Source: Acidobacteriota bacterium
Lineage (GTDB): Bacteria; Acidobacteriota; UBA4820; DSQY01
Direction of reading: 5' to 3'
Assembly (NCBI GenBank): GCA_021787565.1
Contig: JAJYLT010000026.1
Location: forward strand, 1-51,265
Length of the DNA: 51,265 nt
Part shown: positions 12,982 to 20,739 of the stretch, one piece after another
How positions within the stretch are numbered: the stretch's first letter is position 1
How the letters are laid out: every line of letters begins with the position of its first letter
Notes under the pieces: model-generated
What the model saw: the letters and a program-made list of their open reading frames with translations, nothing else
Database searches by the model: none
Told to the model about the DNA's origin: nothing
Position numbers and translations under genes: made by a program

Positions 12982-13620
12982 ATGTCTACCAATGGGCAAG
13001 ATGGACGACCCCCGACCAGTGCTCCAGTAGCGACTGAGCACCCGCTGGTCAATACCGTCGCTCAGAACGATCCGATAGCGCCTGCAGGCTGTGCTTGCTC
13101 CGCTCAACCTCCCAATGCCTCTGAGAACACTCAGTCCCCGTTGGAAGGCGAGGTCATGTCCGCTCCTTCCGAAGCTGGGGAAAAGAAATTATTGCTGGCT
13201 TATCAGGAGCACAGAGGGCCCTTGCCGCACCCCGATATTCTTGCTGGTTATGAGAGGGCTTGTCCTGGCGCCGCAAAACAAATCCTCAAGTGGACTGAGG
13301 AACAGGGCCAGCATCGTAGGGAAATGGAAAGGGTGCAAATACTCGCAGGAGTCGAAGGGAACAAGGCCCTAATCAGAGTGTACTCAAGAAACACTTTTCT
13401 CGGGATGGTTTCCAGCTTCCTTCTAGGGCTCACGGGGATTGTTGGTGGTATCTTCCTTGTATATAAAGGCAAGAGTCTTGCCGGTTTTGGCACATTCTTT
13501 GTGTGCCTTGGCTCCTTGGTAGGAGTATATGTCTGGGGTAGGCTCCAATCTCACCGGGAAAGCAAGGACCAAGGCCCTGAGGAAGAGGAACCTTCCACCA
13601 ACTCAGGTGAAGAAGAGTAA
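12982..13620 (+). CDS. DUF2335-family membrane protein
   Basis: 212 aa. The central motif HPDILAGYERACPGAAKQIL, then WTEEQGQHRREME, is the DUF2335 signature. Two transmembrane helices follow (GMVSSFLLGLTGIVGGIFLV and GFGTFFVCLGSLVGVYVWG), then a Glu-rich tail. The function of the family is unknown. ATG 12982 is kept for coupling with the upstream gene; ATG 13156, preceded by GGAAGGCGAGG, gives a shorter protein that starts near the conserved domain and may be the real start. The gene lies in low-GC cargo on a tRNA-integrated element, the usual position for accessory or defence genes, but no defence role is shown. Confidence 0.72.
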   Translation: MSTNGQDGRPPTSAPVATEHPLVNTVAQNDPIAPAGCACSAQPPNASENTQSPLEGEVMSAPSEAGEKKLLLAYQEHRGPLPHPDILAGYERACPGAAKQILKWTEEQGQHRREMERVQILAGVEGNKALIRVYSRNTFLGMVSSFLLGLTGIVGGIFLVYKGKSLAGFGTFFVCLGSLVGVYVWGRLQSHRESKDQGPEEEEPSTNSGEEE

Positions 13621-13697
13621 CTCCGCCGATCACTTTCATTTCACTCGCAATTCAGATTCTTGAAATAGCTGGAGAGAGAATTCCGCCCTGAAGCAGA

Positions 13698-13726
13698 GGG
13701 CAGGGTGTCGGAGTCGCACCCTGCCC
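13698..13726 (+). terminator. Strong hairpin after the DUF2335 gene
   Basis: GGGCAGGGTG-TCGGAGTCG-CACCCTGCCC: a 10-bp stem without a T-run. Its loop equals that of the two leader hairpins. It could act as a terminator or share their protein partner. Confidence 0.5.
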
Positions 13727-13763
13727 CCTGAGTAATAGATTCCGTCAACTTCGCGCAAATTCA

Positions 13764-13849
13764 CTGCAAGTTTTCTGCAAGTTGCAGGGTTGAATTCCGG
13801 TTTTTCTTGTTGACTGGCGTGGAATTTGCTGGGCAAAAAAAGGGCCTGC
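13764..13849. repeat. Right subterminal region of element 2
   Basis: It aligns with 9727-9812 in element 1. The arm repeat here reads TGCAAGTTTTCTGCAAGT instead of TGCAGGTTTTGTGCAGGT, with the same spacing. The A+T-rich end CTGGGCAAAAAAAGGGCCTG is identical in both. No gene in 13621-13908. Confidence 0.7.
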
Positions 13850-13908
13850 AACGAAAGGAAAAACTAGCATTGACAAGGGGTTGCGGCGGCCGTAAAGTAG
13901 GGCCTTAT

Positions 13909-13959
13909 AATCCGCTGGCCGCAAGGCCGTGCCGGTTCGAGCCCGGCCTCCGGCACCAC
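13909..13959 (+). repeat. attR of element 2 (51-bp direct repeat)
   Basis: Exact copy of 10140-10190. It lacks the 5' half of the tRNA and is not a functional tRNA. The 120 bp to the next gene show nothing notable. Confidence 0.92.
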
Positions 13960-14079
13960 TCTGAGGATGGGCTCCGTGGGTCAGGGAGGCGGGGATGCTG
14001 CGATGAGACCAGGCGCCCTTGCAGAAGCGGCAAGCGTCCAATCCGCGGCAATGAGCGGCAAGGCGGGGAGGGTCGTCCC

Positions 14080-15219
14080 ATGACGGATGAGGCGGGCGGG
14101 TCCCGGGAGCCGCACTCGAAAGAGGAACTCCGGCGTTGGCACGACAATCTCGACGACGAGCTGAACGGAGCGGCGCTTTATGAGGCCATGGCGGAGGCGG
14201 AGCGCGACGAGGAGCGGGCCTCCATCTTCAGCGAGCTCGCGGCGGTGGAGCGGGCTCACGCGGAGGTGTGGGCGGGCAAGCTGAAGGCCGCCGGGGAGGA
14301 ATCCCGGTCGACCTCCATGAGCCTCAAGACCCGATTCCTGACCGCCCTGGCGAGACGGCTGGGCGCGGGCAGCGTGTTTCCCATCGTCCAGGCCATCGAG
14401 CGTGGAGCCAACCGGAGCTACGCGGGCCAGCGCGACGCCGACGCCCTGCGCCTGGCCAGGGTGGAGAAGACCCACGCGAAGGTCTTTGCGGCCCTGAAGG
14501 CCGATCGCCCGGGAGGAATCCTGGGGGTGGAATCCTGGCACCGTCGGGACTCGGGGGGCTCGCTTCGGGCGGCGGTGTTCGGGGTGAACGACGGCCTGGT
14601 GTCCAACTTCTCGCTCATCATGGGCGTGGCAGGCGCCAGCCACGACGTGAAGAGCATCCTGATCGCGGGCGTGGCGGGCATGCTGGCGGGGGCCTTCTCC
14701 ATGGGCGCCGGCGAGTACGTCTCGGTCCGCTCCCAGCGCGAACTCTTCGAGCACGAGATCCAGAAGGAGGAGGAGGAGCTCGAGTCGGCTCCCGAGGAGG
14801 AGCGCAAGGAGCTCGAGCTCATCTACCGGGCCAAGGGCATCCCGAAGGAGGCGGCCGTCGAGCTAGCGGCCTCCATGCTCGGCAACCGCGCTTCGGCCCT
14901 CGACACCCTGGCCCGGGAGGAGCTGGGCCTCGATCCCGGCGATCTCGGTTCTCCGCGGGGCGTGGCCGTGAGCTCCTTCTCGGCCTTCCTCAGCGGCGCC
15001 GTGATCCCCCTCCTGCCCTTCTTCTTCCTGAAGGGAGGTTCGGGCGTGATGGCCAGCGCGGTGCTGGCGGGCCTGGCCCTCTTCGGAGTCGGTGCGGCCC
15101 TTTCCTTTTTCACGGGGAAGGGATTGTTGGCCAGCGGCTTTCGCATGCTGCTGATCGGCGGGGCCGTGGCCGTGGTGACCAATGTGCTGGGCCGGCTGCT
15201 CGGCGTGACGCTCGGCTAA
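14080..15219 (+). CDS. Ferritin-like/VIT1 fusion iron transporter (MbfA type)
   Basis: 379 aa. The N-terminal about 140 residues form a rubrerythrin/ferritin-like helical bundle (LYEAMAEAERDEERASIFSE, VERAHAEVW, with Glu and Glu-x-x-His iron ligands). The C-terminal part is a VIT1/CCC1 transporter: the signature AAVFGVNDGLVSNFSLIMGV at about 160-185, MLAGAFSMGAGEYVSVRSQR, then three more membrane helices. MbfA proteins of this build export ferrous iron and protect against peroxide. ATG 14080 has GGGAGG 9 nt upstream. Its stop overlaps the stop of convergent tsaE by 3-4 bp. Confidence 0.87.
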   Translation: MTDEAGGSREPHSKEELRRWHDNLDDELNGAALYEAMAEAERDEERASIFSELAAVERAHAEVWAGKLKAAGEESRSTSMSLKTRFLTALARRLGAGSVFPIVQAIERGANRSYAGQRDADALRLARVEKTHAKVFAALKADRPGGILGVESWHRRDSGGSLRAAVFGVNDGLVSNFSLIMGVAGASHDVKSILIAGVAGMLAGAFSMGAGEYVSVRSQRELFEHEIQKEEEELESAPEEERKELELIYRAKGIPKEAAVELAASMLGNRASALDTLAREELGLDPGDLGSPRGVAVSSFSAFLSGAVIPLLPFFFLKGGSGVMASAVLAGLALFGVGAALSFFTGKGLLASGFRMLLIGGAVAVVTNVLGRLLGVTLG

Positions 15220-15695
15220 CGTCCTTCATCCTTCATCCGCAAAGGATCGCTCCCCTTCGGCTGCCGGACCCACGCCAGCCTCTGGGCCGACTCGTCGACG
15301 GCGAACCGGATGGCCCAGGTGGGGCGCTCGGTCGCGGCCCACAGGGCTGCGCCCGCCTCCGGCCACTCCACCACAACGAGATCGGGGCCGGCGAGGGCCT
15401 CTTCCAGTCCGAGGGGTTCCAGGTCGTCCCCCGGCGCCAGACGGTAGAGGTCCACGTGGGTGATCCCGAACCCGCCGGGGCCCGGGGGATAGCGCTGGAG
15501 CAGGGTGAAGGAGGGGCTGGAAACCCACGCGGGATCGAGGCCCAACGCCTGGGCCAGGTAGCGCACGAAGGTCGTCTTGCCGGCGCCCAGCTCTCCCGTC
15601 AGAAGCAGAAGCTCAGCGCCCGTCAGCCTGCGGCCGACCTGGAGCGCCAGGGCGCGCGTGGCCCTGCGGTCGCGCAAGAGAAGGCCGCCGCTCAT
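15216..15695 (-). CDS. tsaE: tRNA threonylcarbamoyladenosine biosynthesis ATPase TsaE
   Basis: 159 aa, the usual length. TsaE is the ATPase that works with TsaB and TsaD to make t6A37 in ANN-decoding tRNAs. Walker A GELGAGKTTFVR (about 35-46), SPSFTLLQRY and HVDLYRL are the family motifs, followed by VVVEWPE. The start ATG 15695 overlaps the nnrD/E stop (ATGA), so the pair is translationally coupled; this fusion-like neighbourhood is common in bacteria. The longer frame to 15809 lies inside nnrD/E and was dropped. Confidence 0.92.
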   Translation of the reverse strand: MSGGLLLRDRRATRALALQVGRRLTGAELLLLTGELGAGKTTFVRYLAQALGLDPAWVSSPSFTLLQRYPPGPGGFGITHVDLYRLAPGDDLEPLGLEEALAGPDLVVVEWPEAGAALWAATERPTWAIRFAVDESAQRLAWVRQPKGSDPLRMKDEGR

Positions 15696-17245
15696 GGGGT
15701 TCGCAGGGAGCCCTCCACCATGGGGAGAGCATCGGCGCACTCGGAGGCCAGAAGCCCGTAGCCGCCCAGCCGGTCCGAGGCGAGGTCCGCCGCCGCGCCG
15801 TGCCACCATGCCCCGAGCGAGGCGGCATCACGGGGAGCGAACCCCCTGGCCAGCAGAGCGCCGATGATGCCCGTCAGAACGTCTCCGAAGCCGGGACCGG
15901 CCATGTGGGGCCCGCCCGAGAGGTTCAGGCGCCAGGGCTCTCCGGGGGCGGCCACGAGCGTGCGGTAGCCCTTCAGCAGGAGCGCCGCCTGCCAGGCCTC
16001 GGCCTGCGTGGGAGCCAGGGTGTACCGTTCGGCGATGACCTGCGCCGCGGTGCGGCCCACCAACCGCCCCATCTCTCCGGGGTGGGGGGTGAGCACCCGG
16101 GCGCCGGCGTGGAGGGCGAGCCGCTCCGGTTCGCCCTGGAAGGCGTTGAGGCCGTCGGCGTCCACGGCGCAGGGCACGGGGATTCGGCCGTAGAGTTCCC
16201 GGGCCAGGGCTTGGGTCTCCGGAAAGTCCCCCAGGCCGGGCCCCATGCCCACGGCGTCCACCCGGTCGCAAAAGGCGAGGATGGGGGTAAGGGCATCCAT
16301 GCTGAGGGTCCCCTCCTTCGTTTCCGGAAGGGGCAGGGTCATGGCCTCCGGCAGGCCCGCCGCCACGAGGGGCTGGGCGGAGGCGGGTACGGCCACGGTG
16401 ACCAGGCCCGCCCCGCTTCGCAGCGCCCCGCGGGCGCAGAGCGCCGCGGCGCCGCTCTTGCCGAGGCTGCCGGCCACGAGGAGGAGCCTGCCCGCGTCGC
16501 CCTTGTGGGTATCGGGCCGGCGCTGGCGGAAGAAGGGGCCGGCCCACGCTGCGTCGAGGAGCTCGCCCGCGGGCCTCAGGCGCGAGGCCGCCTCGGCCGG
16601 AATCCCGATGTCGAGGACTCTGACCTCGCCGCACAGGGGGGCCGCTTCGGGGGTGAAGAGGGGCGGCTTGCCCAGGGCGAGCGTCAGCGTGAGCTGAGCC
16701 CGGATCGCCTCGCCGGGCGGAGCGCACGCGTCGCCGGAGAGGCCGGAGGGGATGTCCACGGAGGCCACGAAGGCCCCCGATTCGTTCACGGCCCGGATGA
16801 CCTCCGCGCTCAGCCCGGCGGCCGGCCCGCCCAGCCCCGTCCCCAGCAGGGCGTCCACGACGAGGTCGGCGGAGCGCAGCCGCTCCGAAAGGGCCGGAAT
16901 CGAGCCGTGGCCGTCCAGGATCTCGCGGGGCACTCCGGCGGGTCCGAGCCGCTCGTACTGGACCGAGGCGTCGCCGGAGAGCCGCGCGGGGTCCCCGAGC
17001 AGGACCACCTCCGGTGAGTGGCCGTGCTCCTTGAGCATCCTGGCCACGGCCATGCCGTCTCCCCCGTTGTTCCCCTTGCCGCACAGGATCAGCACCCGGC
17101 CGCGCAGCCTCTCCGGGAGCTCCTCCAGAAGGGCCCGCGTGATCGAGCGGGCGGCATTTTCCATGAGGGTGAGCGAGGGGATTCCCATCTCCTGGATGGC
17201 GATCCGGTCGGCCTCCCTGACGTCCCTGGCCCAGTAAAGCTTCAT
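15692..17245 (-). CDS. nnrDE: Bifunctional NAD(P)H-hydrate epimerase / ADP-dependent dehydratase
   Basis: 517 aa. It repairs damaged NADHX/NADPHX. The N-terminal YjeF_N epimerase domain (residues about 1-210) has CGKGNNGGDGMAVAR, DALLGTGLGG and SVDIPSGLSGD. The C-terminal ribokinase-like dehydratase (about 225-510) has KGDAGRLLLVAGS, GMGPGLG, AVDADGLNAF, TPHPGEMGRLVG, LLKGYRTLVA and GPGFGDVLTGIIGALLARG. ATG 17245 with GGAGA 6 nt upstream. Operon with tsaE. Confidence 0.94.
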   Translation of the reverse strand: MKLYWARDVREADRIAIQEMGIPSLTLMENAARSITRALLEELPERLRGRVLILCGKGNNGGDGMAVARMLKEHGHSPEVVLLGDPARLSGDASVQYERLGPAGVPREILDGHGSIPALSERLRSADLVVDALLGTGLGGPAAGLSAEVIRAVNESGAFVASVDIPSGLSGDACAPPGEAIRAQLTLTLALGKPPLFTPEAAPLCGEVRVLDIGIPAEAASRLRPAGELLDAAWAGPFFRQRRPDTHKGDAGRLLLVAGSLGKSGAAALCARGALRSGAGLVTVAVPASAQPLVAAGLPEAMTLPLPETKEGTLSMDALTPILAFCDRVDAVGMGPGLGDFPETQALARELYGRIPVPCAVDADGLNAFQGEPERLALHAGARVLTPHPGEMGRLVGRTAAQVIAERYTLAPTQAEAWQAALLLKGYRTLVAAPGEPWRLNLSGGPHMAGPGFGDVLTGIIGALLARGFAPRDAASLGAWWHGAAADLASDRLGGYGLLASECADALPMVEGSLRTP

Positions 17246-17335
17246 GGCGTCTCCGCGCTCAACGCCGGTTCATGGCCGCGCCGCTGGCGAAGATGGGGAT
17301 GGCCCCCAGTTCCCTGGCTCCCCGTCTCCATCCCC

Positions 17336-19117
17336 TCAGAAACCGCCCGCCATGAAGCGCCACTGGATGATCTTGAGGTTGATCTCCCGCAGGCGCTGGG
17401 TGAGAATCCGGCACAGAATGGAGAGGAACTGGTAGGCCGACTCCACGTCCACCGAGAGGATTTCGTTGAGCACCGAGCGCGAGATCGTGAGGAGGGTGGT
17501 CCCGTTCACGTGGGCCTTGGCGTCCGCGGAGCGGGGCTCCTGGTCCACCAGGGCCATCTCGCCGAAGAAGTCGCCCTTTTCCAGAATGGCCAGGGCCTCC
17601 TCCCCCACTCCCGGAATCATCTTGGTGATCCTGACCTTGCCGTCCAGGATGATGTAGAGCTTGTCGCCCTGGCTCCCCTCCCTGAAGATGACCTGGTTCT
17701 GGTTGTACAGCTCCTCGCCAGAGAAGGCGGCCAGCAGGCGGAGCTCCTTGGAGGAGAGGCCCCGCTCCTGCAGGACCTTGATCTTCTTGTCCAGGTCGAT
17801 GGAGATGGCCTTGGACCGGTCGGCCTCGTCGGGCGCCAGCGAGATCTTGGTGGTCGCCTCGGATTCATCGAAGAAGGTTTCGAGCAGGTTGTTGGCCTCC
17901 CGGGTCCTTTGGGAGAGAGACTTCCAGAAGTGCCAGTAGAACTGAACGGCCACGTCCTTCCGGGTCTCGAAGAGCCCTTCGAGATCGGAGCGCCTGAGGC
18001 AGAAGAGCTCCGTGTCCTGGTTGGCGATGGCGTCGGCGCTGCGATGGCTGGGATCGATGAAGTTCATCTCTCCGAAGAACTCCCCCCGGCCCGCCAGGGC
18101 GAGGCGCTGTTCGCCGAAGGGTGTCTTCTTGGCGATCCGCACTTCGCCGCGCTCCACGAGGTAGAGCTCGTCGCCCTCGTCGTTCTCGTCGAAGACGAGG
18201 CCTCCCTCGGGCACCTTGATCTGACGGGCCGCCTTGGCGACGGTGAAGAGGCTCTCGTCGGAAAGCTCCTTCAGGAGCTCGAAAGCCCGAAGCCTGAGGG
18301 CCAGCTTCAGGAGGTCCTGCCTGGCCTCATCGCCCGACGGGCCCTTGGACATCTCGTGCAGCCCCTGGACCGCTCCCCTGCCCAGGACCGAGCTCTTCTG
18401 AAGGTCCAGCTGCGTCATGCAGCGGTTGAAGAGGGCCAGCCGGGACTTCACCAGCTCGCTTCGCGCGGCCTTGCTCGAGATGCCCAATTTCTCCAGGAGG
18501 TACTTGAATTTCTCCTGCAGCTCGGGGGCGGGCGCGCGGCCGGCGGCGTTGTCCAGAATCATGGCGTCCACGATGCTCGCCAGGGCGGCGCGGTGGTTCT
18601 TCAGGTAGAAGAGCGCGCGGCCCAGCAGGGCGTGGGCCTCCGGAATGAAGGGATTGATGGCGAGCAGGGAGCGGATCTCCCGGATGGAGGAGGCGAAGTC
18701 GTTGTTCTTGTAGAAGAAGCGGGCAAGGTTGAGGTGGGCGCGCTCATTGCTGGGGTTCTGGGCCAGCGCCAGGTGGTAGCACTGAAGGGCCCGCTCGTCC
18801 TGCCCCTTCCTCTCGTAGAGCTCCCCTACGGCGCTGAACTGGTAGGAGAGCCGGTCCCGGCCAGCGCGCTCCTCGTGAAACTTCCCCATCATGCGCTCTC
18901 TCTCCTGCTCGTCCTTCTCTTTGAGCAGGTTGCGCATCTTGCCCAGGTTGATCTTCATGGCGAGGCTCTGGGGGAAGAGTTTGATGCCCCGCTCGTAGAG
19001 CTCCACCGCCTCCTCGAAGTGCCCCTGTTCGGCGAACTTGTTGGCGATGGAGGCGAGATCCTCGGCGCGGATGCTCAGGCTCTCGTCGCCCGTCTTTCCC
19101 TCGCGTTCCTGGTTCAC
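17336..19117 (-). CDS. TPR protein with two cyclic-nucleotide-binding domains
   Basis: 593 aa, cytosolic. The N-terminal about 230 residues are TPR-like helical repeats (FEEAVELYERGIKLFPQSL, ALQCYHLALAQNPSNERAHL). Two cNMP-binding beta-rolls follow, at about 285-400 and 440-560. Both have a complete phosphate-binding cassette with the Glu and Arg that hold the cyclic phosphate: FGEMNFIDPSHRSA and FGEMALVDQEPRSA. No HTH or catalytic domain, so it is a sensor/scaffold rather than a CRP factor. GTG 19117 has GGAGG 5 nt upstream, and the promoter at 19136-19164 is near consensus. Partner unknown. Confidence 0.85.
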   Translation of the reverse strand: MNQEREGKTGDESLSIRAEDLASIANKFAEQGHFEEAVELYERGIKLFPQSLAMKINLGKMRNLLKEKDEQERERMMGKFHEERAGRDRLSYQFSAVGELYERKGQDERALQCYHLALAQNPSNERAHLNLARFFYKNNDFASSIREIRSLLAINPFIPEAHALLGRALFYLKNHRAALASIVDAMILDNAAGRAPAPELQEKFKYLLEKLGISSKAARSELVKSRLALFNRCMTQLDLQKSSVLGRGAVQGLHEMSKGPSGDEARQDLLKLALRLRAFELLKELSDESLFTVAKAARQIKVPEGGLVFDENDEGDELYLVERGEVRIAKKTPFGEQRLALAGRGEFFGEMNFIDPSHRSADAIANQDTELFCLRRSDLEGLFETRKDVAVQFYWHFWKSLSQRTREANNLLETFFDESEATTKISLAPDEADRSKAISIDLDKKIKVLQERGLSSKELRLLAAFSGEELYNQNQVIFREGSQGDKLYIILDGKVRITKMIPGVGEEALAILEKGDFFGEMALVDQEPRSADAKAHVNGTTLLTISRSVLNEILSVDVESAYQFLSILCRILTQRLREINLKIIQWRFMAGGF

Positions 19118-19135
19118 GGTTGCCTCCGCCGAACC

Positions 19136-19164
19136 ATTCTAAAGGCGGCCCCCGGCCGCGTCAA
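19136..19164 (-). promoter_or_regulatory. Sigma-70 promoter of the TPR-CNB gene
   Basis: Minus-strand TTGACG (19164-19159), a 17-bp spacer and TAGAAT (19141-19136). Confidence 0.75.
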
Positions 19165-19294
19165 CGAGCGATCCGGGCCCCCTTCGGCGGCGGGGAGCGA
19201 CGGCCCGTCGGGCCGGCGCCGGGGCGGTGTTACCCTGCCGGCTCCCCTGCATCTTGGTGAGAGGTCCGCGATGGGACCGCTTTTCGCGCTGAGG

Positions 19295-19300
19295 TATACT
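19295..19300 (+). promoter_or_regulatory. -10 box of the efflux operon
   Basis: TATACT, 43 bp before the TolC-like gene; no consensus -35 at 16-18 bp, which may mean activator dependence. Confidence 0.4.
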
Positions 19301-19342
19301 CATAGCGCCAAGCAAACCCAAGCTGTTCGCTAAGGGGGAACC

Positions 19343-20698
19343 ATGAGAGGACGGATAAACGCCACATTCGCACTTCCGCTTCTGGCCTTCCTTCTTCTGG
19401 CGGCGGGGCCCGTGGCCAGGGCAGCGGAGGCCAACCCACCGGCCCAGACCGTCACCCTCCAGGAGGCGGTGCTCGAAGCCAGGAAGAACAACGCCCTTCT
19501 CCAGGCGGCCAGGGCCGACGTGCAGGTCAAACAGGGCCAGTTCAAGGAGGCCCGCTCCTATTTCATCCCCGACCTCGCCTTCACGGAGAACTACAGCCGC
19601 ACCAACAATCCGGTTTACGTCTTCATGGACAAGCTCACCCAGGCAAGCTTCGGGATGTCGGACCTCTCCGTCCCCCGGCTCAACAACCCGGAGCCCCTGA
19701 CCAACTTCCAGTCCAAGGTCGAGCTGACCATGCCCCTCTTCACGGGCGGCAAGCTCTCGGCGGCCTACCGGGCCACCAAGATGGGGGTGGAGGCGGCCCG
19801 GGACCGCAGCGCCTTCGCCGAGGGCAGCGTGGTCAAGGGGGTCACCGAGGCCTTCTACGGCAGCCTCTTGGCCGGCCAGGCGGTCCGCGTCATGGAGGAA
19901 ACCGTGAAGACCTCCGAATCCCACCTCCAGCAGGTGGATGCCCTGTACAAACAGGGGCTGGTCCTCGATTCGGACCTGCTGAGGATCCGCGTGTTCGTGT
20001 CCGATATGAAGCAGCAGGAGGCGGAGAGGGCGGCGGATGATGAGGTGGCCCGCTCCTACCTCGGCTACGCCATGGGGACCACGCGCGACGTGCGGCCGGA
20101 GGGCGACATGGTGCCGCCCGAGAGCCCGCTCCCCAGCCTGGAGTCGGCCACCGAGGCCGCCATGGCCAAACGGGGCGACCTCCTGGCGTCCCAGATCCAG
20201 GCCCGGCAGGCGGGCGAGGGGGTCAAGATGGCGCGGGCCGACTACCTGCCGCAGGTGGGGCTCATGGCCTCCTACGAGCAGGACACGGAGCGCTGGACCA
20301 ACGCGGCGTGGGGCGACAACTGGATGCTCGGAGTCCAGCTCCGCATCCCCCTCTTCGACGGCGGCGCCCGCGCCGGCCGGCTGCTCTCCGCGAAGTCGCA
20401 GGAGATACAGGCCCAGAAAGCTCTGCTGGACCAGCAGCAGAAGGTCCAGTTGGAGGTCAAGAGCGCCTGGCTCAGGGCTCGGGCCGCGGCGCAGAGGGTG
20501 GCCGTGACCGCCGAGTCCGAGGCCCAAGCCCGGGAGAACCAGCGCATCGTGGCCCTCCGGTACAAGGAGGGGCTGGCCACCATCACCGATCTTCTCGATG
20601 CCGACACCACGGTCACGGCCGCGGCCCTCACCCGTGCCCAGGCCGTGCATGACGAGCTGGTGGAGCGCGCCCACCTCGCGTGGGCCATGGGGGAATGA
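19343..20698 (+). CDS. TolC-family outer-membrane efflux channel
   Basis: 451 aa. A signal peptide (LLAFLLLAAGPVARAAEA, cleavage near residue 28) is followed by two homologous outer-membrane-efflux repeats: TVTLQEAVLEARKNNALLQA at the start of the first half and SLESATEAAMAKRGDLLAS at the start of the second, with KEGLATITDLLDADTTVTAA near the end. It forms the exit duct for the RND pump. AAGGGGG precedes ATG 19343. First gene of the three-gene efflux operon; 41 bp to the adaptor. Confidence 0.92.
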   Translation: MRGRINATFALPLLAFLLLAAGPVARAAEANPPAQTVTLQEAVLEARKNNALLQAARADVQVKQGQFKEARSYFIPDLAFTENYSRTNNPVYVFMDKLTQASFGMSDLSVPRLNNPEPLTNFQSKVELTMPLFTGGKLSAAYRATKMGVEAARDRSAFAEGSVVKGVTEAFYGSLLAGQAVRVMEETVKTSESHLQQVDALYKQGLVLDSDLLRIRVFVSDMKQQEAERAADDEVARSYLGYAMGTTRDVRPEGDMVPPESPLPSLESATEAAMAKRGDLLASQIQARQAGEGVKMARADYLPQVGLMASYEQDTERWTNAAWGDNWMLGVQLRIPLFDGGARAGRLLSAKSQEIQAQKALLDQQQKVQLEVKSAWLRARAAAQRVAVTAESEAQARENQRIVALRYKEGLATITDLLDADTTVTAAALTRAQAVHDELVERAHLAWAMGE

Positions 20699-20739
20699 TG
20701 GCGCGGACAAGCCGGAGTGCTGACGAGATGGAGAGAACC

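Larger units (their letters stand above)
10140..13959. mobile_element. Element 2: decayed ~3.8-kb relative of element 1 in tRNA-Leu
   Basis: It is bounded by 51-bp copies of the tRNA-Leu 3' end. It shares with element 1 the promoter/hairpin leader and the right subterminal segment but has no integrase or replication genes. Where those would be expected, an IS begins only 74 bp from attL and truncates a gene on its other side, as expected after an IS-mediated deletion. About 1.4 kb of lower-GC cargo (12330-13740) sits between the leader and the right end, where element 1 has nothing. Confidence 0.82.
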
